Shown here in pieces: positions 54,390-64,000 of a stretch of DNA of 64,000 nucleotides. Numbering within the stretch: the first letter of the stretch is position 1; every line of letters begins with the position of its first letter. Source of the stretch: Armatimonadaceae bacterium (GTDB lineage Bacteria; Armatimonadota; Armatimonadia; Armatimonadales; Armatimonadaceae); NCBI GenBank assembly GCA_030447685.1, contig JAUJOK010000027.1, positions 1 to 64,000 of the forward strand, written 5' to 3'. The translations under genes and the position numbers were made by a program. The notes beneath the pieces were generated by a model. The model was not told the DNA's origin. It saw only the letters and a list, made by a program, of their open reading frames with translations, and did not search any database.

Positions 54390-55279
54390 GGCGCGGACGG
54401 CGGCAGGACGGCCAGGCCGCGAACCTGCTCGCCGCCCGCCGCCACTCCGACGTGGGCAGCAGCGCCTGTCGTCAAATCAATGACATATAGACTCGATGCC
54501 CTCCCGCTGCCCGTCGTCATCACAGCGAAGGCGGTGTTGCTTCCTGGTGCGATATCGAAGCCGGTCACATCGCCCACATCCACATTCAGCGGCCCGACCG
54601 TGTTGAGCACGCCCGCGTTCGGTGGGTTCTGGATTACCAGGACGTTGCGCGTGGAGTCTATCCCATACAGCGTGGTAGTGGTCGCCCCGGCGACGCTGTT
54701 GGTGTAAGCCGCCGCCACGATATTCGGATCCGCTCCGGCATTGACATCCCCCGCGGCGTAGGCAAGCGTCCCGTCCGGCTGCACGCCCGGCGCGTTCGCG
54801 TCGTTATCGGCAACCGCGCCGGTATCGGGGTTGACACGCAGGTTCTGGTCGGCGTCACTCACGATGCGTACCTGGTCGGGCACCGGGTTGAAGTCGAAAC
54901 CGAAATTCGTGCCCACCAGCGGCGGAACGAAAGGAGCCGCGCCAACCGCCGTCGCAGCCCCCGTGGTGATGTCGATGGTATACAGGCGACCCGAGCTTCC
55001 CAGGCCGAAAAGCTGACCGTTGGCCGGGCGAAAGTCAATTCCCTGTAGCGATTCACCCGCCGCCAACCCGGTAATGGCGACGCGCCCGGTTGTCGTTCCG
55101 GGCCTTCCACTGCTGATACGAACCAAGCTGTTTCCCGCGGTGAGCGCTAAAAGCGGCTGCCCCACCGGAGCGGCGCTGTTTCTGCCGCTGTCGCACCCGT
55201 TCCCAAGAAGGAGTGCCGGAAGCAGGAAGAGTGGCAGGGCAGCGTTGCGCCGCAGCCACTTGGGAGAAGTTCTGAACAT
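54386..55279 (-). CDS. DUF4394 exported protein
   Basis: A 297-residue protein: a signal region with LLLGNGC, possibly an atypical lipobox, then a DUF4394 beta-propeller-like domain (LQGIDFRPANGQLFGLG, GFDFNPVPDQVRIVSDADQNLRVNPDTG, LYGIDSTRNVLV). DUF4394 proteins are extracytoplasmic and uncharacterised. The ATG at 55279 follows AAGGA. It converges with glpD, overlapping by 4 bp. Confidence 0.8.
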   Translation of the reverse strand: MFRTSPKWLRRNAALPLFLLPALLLGNGCDSGRNSAAPVGQPLLALTAGNSLVRISSGRPGTTTGRVAITGLAAGESLQGIDFRPANGQLFGLGSSGRLYTIDITTGAATAVGAAPFVPPLVGTNFGFDFNPVPDQVRIVSDADQNLRVNPDTGAVADNDANAPGVQPDGTLAYAAGDVNAGADPNIVAAAYTNSVAGATTTTLYGIDSTRNVLVIQNPPNAGVLNTVGPLNVDVGDVTGFDIAPGSNTAFAVMTTGSGRASSLYVIDLTTGAAAHVGVAAGGEQVRGLAVLPPSAP

Positions 55280-55381
55280 TTCTGTCCTTGCTAAGAGGGA
55301 AGAGATAGGTTTCCGCCCTGTGTTCATTATCCACATTCTGCCGCAAAAGGAATCGTGCTATCCGATAGAAGAAGGGCTGTC

Positions 55382-56440
55382 TTAATCAGGAACGACGAAG
55401 AAACGCTCTACCTTCGGGAGCACGATGCGCCTTTTTGCGGGCGCGGCAAGGGTTATCTCATACAGGTCGTTTACCTCGGAGCGGGCCGAGAGGAACAGCA
55501 GGCGCTTACCGTCCATTGACCAGCGCGGCGTGTCATCACCGGGCTGGCGCGTCAGGCGGCGGTAGGTCTTTCCCTGGACATCGACATGCCATAGCCCCGC
55601 GCCGACCGTGGCAAAGGCCAGGCTTTTTCCGTCCGGGGCGAGGGCCGGTGCAAGAGCGGCGGCATACAGCGGCCTGCTGCGGCCCGAAAAGGCGGAAGGA
55701 AGCAGCGAGGTCGTTTTACCTTCGGCAAGGTTGGTGACCAGAAGGGGATAAAAACGGCTCGCCGGTTCCGGTGCCTGCGCGGCCTCGCCGGGTTGATAAG
55801 CCAGCCCCACCCCCGCTAAGAGCGGCCCGCGCGCATCTACCTGAGTCATCGGAGCGATGCTTTTCCACCGCTGGGCGGCATCCACCACGACCGCACCTGT
55901 CGCCGAATCAGCAACAAAGGTCGCGCGGCCACCCCGCGCGCTCTGCAACGTGCAGGACAGGTACAGGCTTTTGCCGTCGGCGCTCCAGGCCAGCGAATCC
56001 GGCGTCCAATTCTCGAACAGACCGCCGCCGTCCCTGGTTGCTGCTGTCGCCACCGTGCCCACGCCAATCTGCGTCACCGGGCGTCCCTGTCGATCCCGCA
56101 GGTTGTCGGTGGAAAACAGGCGCTTTTTCCGCTGCCCGGAAAGGTCGGCAACGTAGACGGCAATGGGCCGCACCTTCAAGCTGGCGGTTCTTGCGCCGCC
56201 CTTCCCCGCAAGCGGCGCGTACCAGGCGATGCGGCGTCCGTCCCCGGACACGGCCCAGACCACTTCCAGAGGCATTCCGATGGTAAACAGGCGGCGAGCG
56301 TCCTTGCCGTCCGCCCCGGCGGCATAGAGCGCGTCGCCGCGCTGAAAGATAAGCCTTTCGGCCTGAATGGGCAGGGCGCTTCCCGCCAGCAGACAGGCAA
56401 GCGCGCTGAGCAAAGCGACGCTGTGGGACAGGTGTCTCAT
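55382..56440 (-). CDS. TolB/PD40-type beta-propeller protein, exported
   Basis: A 352-residue protein with a signal peptide ending at PIQAE (about residue 28). It has several WD40-like PD40 repeats (VSGDGRRIAWY, WSADGKSLYLS, LAPDGKSLAFATVG, WSMDGKRLLFLSARS), suggesting a six-bladed propeller as in TolB. No Pal or Tol genes are nearby, so the partner is unknown. Its ATG overlaps the upstream GNAT stop by 4 bp. Confidence 0.75.
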   Translation of the reverse strand: MRHLSHSVALLSALACLLAGSALPIQAERLIFQRGDALYAAGADGKDARRLFTIGMPLEVVWAVSGDGRRIAWYAPLAGKGGARTASLKVRPIAVYVADLSGQRKKRLFSTDNLRDRQGRPVTQIGVGTVATAATRDGGGLFENWTPDSLAWSADGKSLYLSCTLQSARGGRATFVADSATGAVVVDAAQRWKSIAPMTQVDARGPLLAGVGLAYQPGEAAQAPEPASRFYPLLVTNLAEGKTTSLLPSAFSGRSRPLYAAALAPALAPDGKSLAFATVGAGLWHVDVQGKTYRRLTRQPGDDTPRWSMDGKRLLFLSARSEVNDLYEITLAAPAKRRIVLPKVERFFVVPD

Positions 56441-56880
56441 GGAAAAGCGATCTCGAAGCGGTCGGCGGATTGGCGGACGAGATGGAAGCCAGCCGATTCA
56501 TAGGTCCGGCGCGCGGCCACATCCGTAAAATCGCAACTGACGATGATATAGGAAGGTGCCTGCGCCTGGGCAAGCGCCGCGATATGATCGAGCAGCGCCC
56601 GCCCGATTCCCTGGCGGCGCTGCTCGGGAAGAACGATAAGCTGGTCGATATGAAAGCGGCGACGCCGCGTATTGGCCGCCAGCCGTATTCGCTCGTTCAC
56701 CACGACAAGGGCGATTCCCACGACGCCTTCTTCCGCTTCGGCTACCAGAGACAGATGGCCGGGATCATGGCAGACAGCGGCAAAAAGTGCCTCATCCAGA
56801 TCGAAGCTCTCACCCATCAGGACGCGAAACAGAGCGTGCGCGGCTTGAAAATCACCTTCATTGGCGGGTCGTATGGTCAT
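56437..56880 (-). CDS. GNAT family N-acetyltransferase
   Basis: A 147-residue acetyltransferase. IDQLIVLPEQRRQGIGRALLDHIAALA (78-104) contains the acetyl-CoA-binding R/Q-x-x-G-x-G/A loop; FTDVAARRTYESAGFHLVR is the typical C-terminal motif. The acceptor is unknown. It lies between acs and the propeller gene on the same strand. A link with acs, itself controlled by lysine acetylation in many bacteria, is possible but unproved. Confidence 0.88.
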   Translation of the reverse strand: MTIRPANEGDFQAAHALFRVLMGESFDLDEALFAAVCHDPGHLSLVAEAEEGVVGIALVVVNERIRLAANTRRRRFHIDQLIVLPEQRRQGIGRALLDHIAALAQAQAPSYIIVSCDFTDVAARRTYESAGFHLVRQSADRFEIAFP

Positions 56881-56891
56881 TATTGTTTTTT

Positions 56892-56941
56892 CCTACCCCC
56901 CCCTGCCCCCCTCCCTCGGAGGGAGGGGGCAGGGGGGTAGG
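56892..56941. repeat. Dispersed C-rich palindromic repeat
   Basis: Arms built of CCTACCCCCC, CTGCCCCCC and CTCCCTC pair with GGAGGGAGGGGGCAGGGGGGTAGG around a minimal loop. It is the clearest copy of the family also at 1549-1614 and 10263-10313. It lies between acs and the GNAT gene. Confidence 0.7.
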
Positions 56942-58912
<1,971 letters not shown>

Positions 58913-58957
58913 CGCTATCTTCTTCCTTCTGTGGAATATATCGTCGTTGCGTGCTTC

Positions 58958-58987
58958 AGTATAGCCAGAGGGACGGGCGAGCGTCAA
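58958..58987 (-). promoter_or_regulatory. acs promoter
   Basis: TTGACG (58982-58987), 18 bp, TATACT (58958-58963), then GAAGC, on the minus strand. The same boxes, spacer length and flanks recur at 60266-60295. Confidence 0.75.
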
Positions 58988-59020
58988 GGGTGGAAAAGGC
59001 AGGCGCACCGTTCGCGCAGG

Positions 59021-60226
59021 CTATGGCTGGCTTCCGGCCAGCGTAGCGGCGTCCTCGCCCTTTAGCTCAATGTGCTCGGTGCTGACAACCGCGCCGCGAC
59101 GGTCCATCAGGGTCAGGAAGAAAACGACTGGTCGCTCCGGGGGAAGCGCCGCCGACGCTTCGCCAGCCTCTGTCAGCTTCACACGCGCACTGTGCCAGCG
59201 GCGCGCCGACCAGTCTTTTTCGCAGTCCGTTGTCCAGTGGATCGCCGCGTTCGCCACGGGAATAGGACTGGTAAAGCGGACGTGAACCGTGCCGTCATTT
59301 ATCTCCTGCCCCGTCACGGCAGCCAGGCCAGGCGTACCCCGAAAAATGGAGTCGGTGAAAAGATGAATCTCCTGCCGCTCCCAGCCCCGATCCGCCATCT
59401 GGGATCGGTATGCGCGGGCGGACGGTAACGCAAAGCGTGCGGGGGCCGTTCGTCGCGCGATAGCTCTGCCGAAACCTGTCCAGGTTTGCATGGGCTTCAT
59501 TGGTTCCCGTCAGCCAGAGAACGGGGATTCGGCACTGGGGAAGATAAAGTCCCGGCTCGAAGTTCGCTCGCACCAGTTCGCGCTCGGACTCCGTGAAGTC
59601 CGCGCCGATACCTAATGTCGGGTTGAAGCCAAAGCCATAGATCTGGGTACAGCCAGCTTGAGGCGACGATCCAGGCCCATGACGATACAGGTGAAAATCC
59701 CTCCCAGGAGATGCCCGTGATTCCGACACGATTTTCATCCACTTCGGAAACGAGCACAAGGCGGAGATACCGCGAATAATGCTCGCCACCGCCTGGTACA
59801 TCCATCCGTTTTTCAGTCCTGCCTTCAAGCAGGCGATATCATAGTCACTCCAATCCGGTCCCCCGTCCGGCAGGCGCTTTCCGTCCGGCCCTATGCCGTA
59901 CAGGTCCATCGCCAGCGCCGCGTAGCCGCGCGATGCCCAGAGCGCGCCCACTCCGGCGAGGCGGTGTCGCCGCCGCCATGCACCAGAACCATCGCGGGAA
60001 GCGGATTCTCACGTGGTTCATCGGGCCGGGCGTAACAGGCGAACACGCGGCTTGGCCGCCCCATCCACGGTTCCCCGGCGTAGTACAGTTCCGAAAGCGT
60101 GACCGCAAGGTCGCCTTCGCGGACAGAATACCGGGAGCCAATCGTGATTGATGGCGTCCGCTCCAGTGCCGAAAGGTCCCAGGGGCCATAGACGGAACCC
60201 GTTTGCGATTGCTCAGCCGGTTTCAT
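59021..60226 (-). pseudogene. Alpha/beta hydrolase (acetyl xylan esterase/prolyl oligopeptidase-like), multiply frameshifted
   Basis: Pieces in three frames make up one protein of about 400 residues. It starts MKPAEQSQTG at 60226 and has AMVLVHGGGDTASPEW (oxyanion-hole strand), RGYAALAMDLYGIGPDGKRLPDGG, VGITGISWEG with the nucleophile Ser, and FNPTLGIGADFTESERELV. IPVLWLTGTNEA and a C-terminal beta domain ending EDAATLAGSQP complete it. Frame changes occur near 59945, 59760, 59715, 59680 and 59410. Conserved blocks survive in each piece, so sequence error or very recent decay is likely. Its promoter matches that of acs. Confidence 0.65.
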
Positions 60227-60265
60227 CGCTATCTCTTTCTGGAGCGTGTGGGCGTTATGCGCTTC

Positions 60266-60295
60266 AGTATAGCGACGGGCGCGGGTAAGCGTCAA
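60266..60295 (-). promoter_or_regulatory. Promoter of the alpha/beta hydrolase gene
   Basis: TTGACG (60290-60295), 18 bp, TATACT (60266-60271), then GAAGC, on the minus strand, nearly the same as the acs promoter. Confidence 0.75.
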
Positions 60296-60408
60296 GGCCG
60301 CCGCACGGCATCGAAAAAGAACGCTTCAGGAAACGAAAGTCTGCGGGTATCATGTAGCCATCTTCCCTCCGGCATGTCGTGCCGGACGCGGTCCGGGGGT
60401 TAACTGTC

Positions 60409-61560
60409 ATGACGTCAAGCAGACTCGCCGCGCTTGTCGGAATTACACTGCTGGTTCTGGTCGGCGCGCTCGTCGCCCTGCGGGTGCGCGACGCGTCCCT
60501 GGCATCCGCACAACAGGACGACGACCTGTATGCGCCGATTCCCGGTGTCTCGCAGCCCGATTACGCAGGCGTGCCGTCCCCTGCCCTGGCCGCCGCACGG
60601 CAGGCCGGTCGCACATTCGGCACACCACACACCTTTCGTAACCTGACGCTGATTCCCGTTCATGCCCGGTCGGCGAAGGCCAGGGGTAGCTATATGACGC
60701 TGGACGAAGGGCTGCATTCGGGTCTGGTGACGGTGAGCGAGGGCGCGGGAGACCTGGAACGCGACGTGCTGCTGGTAACGAACAATGGCTCCCGGCCCCT
60801 TTTTATCCCCTCGGGCGAGGGACTGATCGGCGGCTGCCAGGACCGCGTTGTCGCCACGGACACGCTCCTTCCACCCGGCGGGCGCAGCGTGCCTATCGCC
60901 GTCTTCTGCATGGAAAAGGGACGCTCCGATGGCCCCGCCTCCGAGTTCCGCGTGACCGCCGCCTCGCTTGCGGCCCCGCACCTACGGGCTGCCGCGCAGG
61001 AGACCCAGTTTATGCCGGACGCGGATTGCCCCCCCTTCGCCGATCATCCGGCGAAAACGCAGGACGTGGTGTGGAACGAGATCAATAAAAAGAACCGCTC
61101 CTTCGATGCGCGCCCCGCCACGGAAGCCTACCGCGCGGTGTTGAACCTGGAAGAGGGCAATGCGCGGGAACGCATCACACCCTACGCAGCGGCGCTCACA
61201 GCGCGTCTTGAACGCACCCCGCATCCGGTGGTGGGGGTAGTTGCCGCCGTGGACGGGAAGGTCATCGCCGCCGACATCTTCGGTGATCCGGCTCTGTTTC
61301 GCAAGTTCTGGCCGAAGCTGCTGCTCTCCTATGCAGCGGACGCCGCCGAGCGCGCCCCCGACGAAGACGGAGCCACTCCGGCGGCGGCGGCGGCGACACC
61401 GGAACAGGCGAAAGCCTTTCTTGCCCGTGGCTTCAACGTCACGGATAGTTCGCGGGCCGGCACGATGCTGCGCTTTGAATCACGGGAGGCCATTGCGTAC
61501 CGCCTGACGGAAAGCGGGGATGGGACGCGACTGGTGCACGAAAGCGTCGTTAGAAAATAG
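60409..61560 (+). CDS. ARPP-1 type domain protein with N-terminal membrane anchor
   Basis: A 383-residue protein. The first 30 residues contain one hydrophobic segment (LAALVGITLLVLVGALVAL), either anchor or uncleaved signal. Residues about 75-370 match the ARPP-1 family pattern: NLTLIPVHA, TLDEGLHSGLVTVSE, LLVTNNGSRPLFIPSGEGLIGGCQDRVVATDTLLPPGG. Its biochemical role is not established. The start ATG at 60409 has a weak ribosome site. It is monocistronic and divergent from the hydrolase gene. Confidence 0.75.
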   Translation: MTSSRLAALVGITLLVLVGALVALRVRDASLASAQQDDDLYAPIPGVSQPDYAGVPSPALAAARQAGRTFGTPHTFRNLTLIPVHARSAKARGSYMTLDEGLHSGLVTVSEGAGDLERDVLLVTNNGSRPLFIPSGEGLIGGCQDRVVATDTLLPPGGRSVPIAVFCMEKGRSDGPASEFRVTAASLAAPHLRAAAQETQFMPDADCPPFADHPAKTQDVVWNEINKKNRSFDARPATEAYRAVLNLEEGNARERITPYAAALTARLERTPHPVVGVVAAVDGKVIAADIFGDPALFRKFWPKLLLSYAADAAERAPDEDGATPAAAAATPEQAKAFLARGFNVTDSSRAGTMLRFESREAIAYRLTESGDGTRLVHESVVRK

Positions 61561-61589
61561 GAAATGAGCCGGGGGCTAACCGGAATTTC

Positions 61590-64000
61590 CTATGGGCCGG
61601 GCTTTTGTGACCTATCCTCCCGGCGCAGACGCCGCGCCTTCAGACCCGTGCCGTGCGCTCCAGCGAGGTGGGCAGGGTATGGGGCATTCACACCCTTGAT
61701 GGAGTGCCAGAGGATGCGGTTCAGGGTGTCTTCATCCGCCTGATCGAACTTTTCCAGCGGAAGCTCCCGGCTCTTTTGCGCCCAATAGTGTTTTCTGCCG
61801 CTCAGAGCGCTCAGTTTCGGGTTCAGTTCGTCCAGCGGGATGCGGTTGGGCAGCGCGCGATAAGGACGCAGGTCGGGCGTCTTCTGGAAGCAGGCGGTCA
61901 TCACCGGGGATAGGGCGTCCATCTGATTCAACGGCGGAATGCCGAGAATACGCGCGATTGTGTGCAGCAGCGACGTCTGATTATAGAAGTCGGAGACGAC
62001 CGCGCCGCGCTTCGTGTACGGGCTGACGACCAGGCACAGGGAGCGGTGGCCGTCTATGTGGTCGAAGCCGTCCTGCGGGTCGTCCTCAATAACGAAAACG
62101 CAGGTCTTCGGCCAGAAGCGGCTCCGGCTGATCCCCTCGATGATCCGCCCCAGGGCGAGGTCATTGTCAGCCATGTGCGCGCGGGGCGTCGGTTCGCCGG
62201 GCGCGGTGCCGGAGGTGTGGTCCTGCGGCAGATAAACTATTGTCAGGTTTGGCCAGGTACCGGGCGTCTCGGCCTGTTTCAGTTCCCTGAGAAACGCCTC
62301 GGCGCGCAGAACGTCGGGGATACGCATGTTCCAGCCGGGATAGCTCGGACTGCTGTAGCCGCGCAGACGCGCGATGCCGATGTTCTGCGTAAAGCGGATT
62401 TTCCCGGTCTTCCCACGGAAATCGTCGTAGATCGCCTTGAAAGTGGCATTCGCGGGAACCGGCGTGGCGTAATCCATTTCACCGAAGTTGCGGAAGGAAA
62501 GGCCAGCCAGCAAAACGCTGTCCCAGATAAAGCCGGACGACGAATACGAGAGCGGATCGTCGCCAAAGGTATAGGTGCGGGTGAAGCCGCCGAAAGCCTT
62601 TTCCAGATAACCGGTGACGTTGCCTTCCGTAGACCAGGCGTGGCCGTCCGCCGAATTCACCCCGTTGCAGTAGAAGTTGTCCAGCAGCACGAACTGCTCG
62701 GCCAGGGCGTGGTGGTTGGGGGTCACTTCGCGCCCGAAAATACACAGGCGGGGGTCGCCGTCGCCCTGCGGCAGATCGCCGAACACCTGGTCGTAGGTCC
62801 GATTTTCTTTGATGATGTAAACCATGTGCTCGAAAACGGAACATTCTCCGGGGCGCTCTGGTACCGGAACGGCGGCCTGACCGCTTTGCGCCCGCTCCCA
62901 CGCTTTCAATATTTCAGGAATGCGCCCGTCCGCGTGAACCTGCCGGGTATAGCTTGCAAGCATTCCCGCGCCGGGAATCGGCACCCGGTTGATGGTGCCC
63001 AGGAACCGCTTGACGTGCCAGCCCTTGTCGCCCTCTTCCCGGCGTCGTGAGCCAAGCCCTTTGACGTTGGCGATGTACAGGTTTTTTCCATCGGTGACCA
63101 CGCTGCCGGGATACCACCCGGCGGGAATGAAACCCCGGATTTCGCTTCGCCCCTGCTTGCCGCTTTTCATCGAAACCACCGCGACCGCATTGTTGCCGCC
63201 GTTCGCGACGTACAAGGTCGCGCCGTCCCGGCTCAGCGCCAGGGCGTTGGGCGCGCTCCCGTAGGGCAGCCGGGGGTCGGGACGGACGAGCAGCGTTTCG
63301 CGGGTCCGGCGAGTGGCGACATCCAGAACGCTGACGGTGTCCGAATTGGCGTTGGCGACGAAAAGCGTGCTGCCGTCGGCGCTGAGAACCACGTCCGACG
63401 GATGAAGGCCGGTCGGCGTCTGGCTGGTTTCGCGCCCCTCCTCCACGTCCACAAAGGAGATGCTTCCCTGCACCGCGATTCCGCGCCGATCCACCGCCAC
63501 GTCCGTTCCCGATGAATTCGCGCGGCGCTCGCCCGGTTCCGGGTGCGCCCCGCCCCAATTGGAAACAAAAGCCGTGCGCCCATCCGCCGACAGCGCAACA
63601 TCGAAGGGGGCGACTCCGACCCGGATTTCCCGGCGCAGCATACCGGATTCCAAATCAATGACGCCCAGGCTGTTGTTCCGGGACAGGCAGACATAGGCCC
63701 GCTTTTCGTCGGGAGACAGCGCGATGCCGCAGGGATGCGCGTATCCTTTGCCGTCCGGCGGTGGCCCCGGCAGGAGGATAGTACGCCCCCAGGCGAGACG
63801 GCCCTCGGAGGTCACTTTCGCTTCGGCCAGATGATTCTGCGCGGTGGTGGCGTACACACGGGAGCCGTCGCGGGTGATCGCGATGCCGTCCGGGGAGCCG
63901 CCGCCGCTCCCCTCGGTGAAGGGCAGTTCCTGGCGCACTTTCCAGGTCTGCGTATCTATCGCCACCAGCCCCCGATTGTCCTTCACATACAGCGTCCGGC
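61590..64000 (-). CDS. YncE-like beta-propeller/phosphoesterase fusion, partial
   Basis: At least 803 residues; the frame is open to the window edge, so the N-terminus (probably a signal peptide and first blade) is missing. About the first 330 residues form a YncE/lactonase-type seven-bladed propeller with repeated GxTxxVxNWGG and LSPDEKRAYVCLSRNN-like blades. The rest is an alkaline phosphatase superfamily phosphoesterase: MVYIIKENRTYDQVFGDLPQGDG, VTPNHHALAEQFVLLDNFYC, VNSADGHAWSTEGNVTGY and VIEDDPQDGFDHIDGHRS metal-site motifs. Likely exported; substrate unknown. Confidence 0.85.
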   Translation of the reverse strand, partial: RTLYVKDNRGLVAIDTQTWKVRQELPFTEGSGGGSPDGIAITRDGSRVYATTAQNHLAEAKVTSEGRLAWGRTILLPGPPPDGKGYAHPCGIALSPDEKRAYVCLSRNNSLGVIDLESGMLRREIRVGVAPFDVALSADGRTAFVSNWGGAHPEPGERRANSSGTDVAVDRRGIAVQGSISFVDVEEGRETSQTPTGLHPSDVVLSADGSTLFVANANSDTVSVLDVATRRTRETLLVRPDPRLPYGSAPNALALSRDGATLYVANGGNNAVAVVSMKSGKQGRSEIRGFIPAGWYPGSVVTDGKNLYIANVKGLGSRRREEGDKGWHVKRFLGTINRVPIPGAGMLASYTRQVHADGRIPEILKAWERAQSGQAAVPVPERPGECSVFEHMVYIIKENRTYDQVFGDLPQGDGDPRLCIFGREVTPNHHALAEQFVLLDNFYCNGVNSADGHAWSTEGNVTGYLEKAFGGFTRTYTFGDDPLSYSSSGFIWDSVLLAGLSFRNFGEMDYATPVPANATFKAIYDDFRGKTGKIRFTQNIGIARLRGYSSPSYPGWNMRIPDVLRAEAFLRELKQAETPGTWPNLTIVYLPQDHTSGTAPGEPTPRAHMADNDLALGRIIEGISRSRFWPKTCVFVIEDDPQDGFDHIDGHRSLCLVVSPYTKRGAVVSDFYNQTSLLHTIARILGIPPLNQMDALSPVMTACFQKTPDLRPYRALPNRIPLDELNPKLSALSGRKHYWAQKSRELPLEKFDQADEDTLNRILWHSIKGVNAPYPAHLAGAHGTGLKARRLRREDRSQKPGP

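Noticed and set aside
56892-56941. Rho-independent terminator after acs
   Set aside because: The T-run lies on the wrong side of the hairpin for both strands.

Overview
The window is GC-rich bacterial chromosome with densely packed genes in many short operons. It has no rRNA, tRNA, prophage or CRISPR array. Several traits suggest a diderm bacterium, most likely Armatimonadota or a related lineage. They are a long secreted protein ending in a beta-barrel-like C-terminus with terminal Phe, a csaB/DUF5693 cell-surface cluster, a PEP-CTERM protein, lipoproteins, and a HAIR (HspR-type) operator in front of hsp20-lon. The phylum is inferred from gene content and not proved.

Layout: 171-3608 holds a CHRD lipoprotein and recQ. 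3904-10261 is a five-gene operon with ATGA overlaps that looks like a complete D-apiose/D-apionate catabolic pathway: Gfo/Idh/MocA dehydrogenase, D-apionate lactonase, D-apionate oxidoisomerase, 3-oxo-isoapionate kinase and a RuBisCO-like protein. 10316-17332 carries a sugar isomerase-like enzyme, a PEP-CTERM NHL-repeat protein, a rearrangement scar joining two gene remnants, and a secreted protein/lipoprotein/zinc-ribbon operon. 17461-26250 is an envelope block (beta-barrel-like protein, csaB, DUF5693, M48 peptidase, rhomboid). 26387-33272 has DUF1015, ppa, ftsY, hisG, hsp20 and lon; ppa, ftsY and lon each carry indel frameshifts. 33348-33937 is a parDE toxin-antitoxin pair between two near-identical terminators. 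34001-40530 has a periplasmic protein, GTP-type PEP carboxykinase, a GAF/HD-GYP protein, a DUF4380 protein and archaeal-type phosphoglycerate mutase. 40550-41954 is a small accessory island of short unknown genes with an attC-like palindrome.

42062-46626 has purC-lepB and an accB-hom-thrC operon. An 834-bp IS1-type element with matching ends and a 7-bp target duplication (46734-47567) sits next to the accB promoter. 47600-54389 has a CNNM/CBS protein, rpiA, fructose-bisphosphate aldolase, a candidate 70-nt small RNA, and the glpK-glpD operon. 54386-64000 has a DUF4394 protein, a PD40 beta-propeller protein, a GNAT enzyme, acetyl-CoA synthetase, a broken alpha/beta hydrolase whose promoter and start region resemble those of acs, an ARPP-1-type protein, and a YncE/phosphoesterase protein that runs off the right edge.

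Metabolically the window links sugar-acid, glycerol and acetate use (apionate operon, glpKD, acs) to the triose-phosphate/PEP trunk (fba, apgM, pckG, rpiA). The most novel items are the apionate operon, the candidate small RNA, the HAIR-controlled hsp20-lon operon, the duplicated promoter-start module, and a dispersed palindrome inserted in frame in recQ. Indels cluster in conserved genes while every piece of reading frame stays conserved, so some broken genes may be sequence errors.
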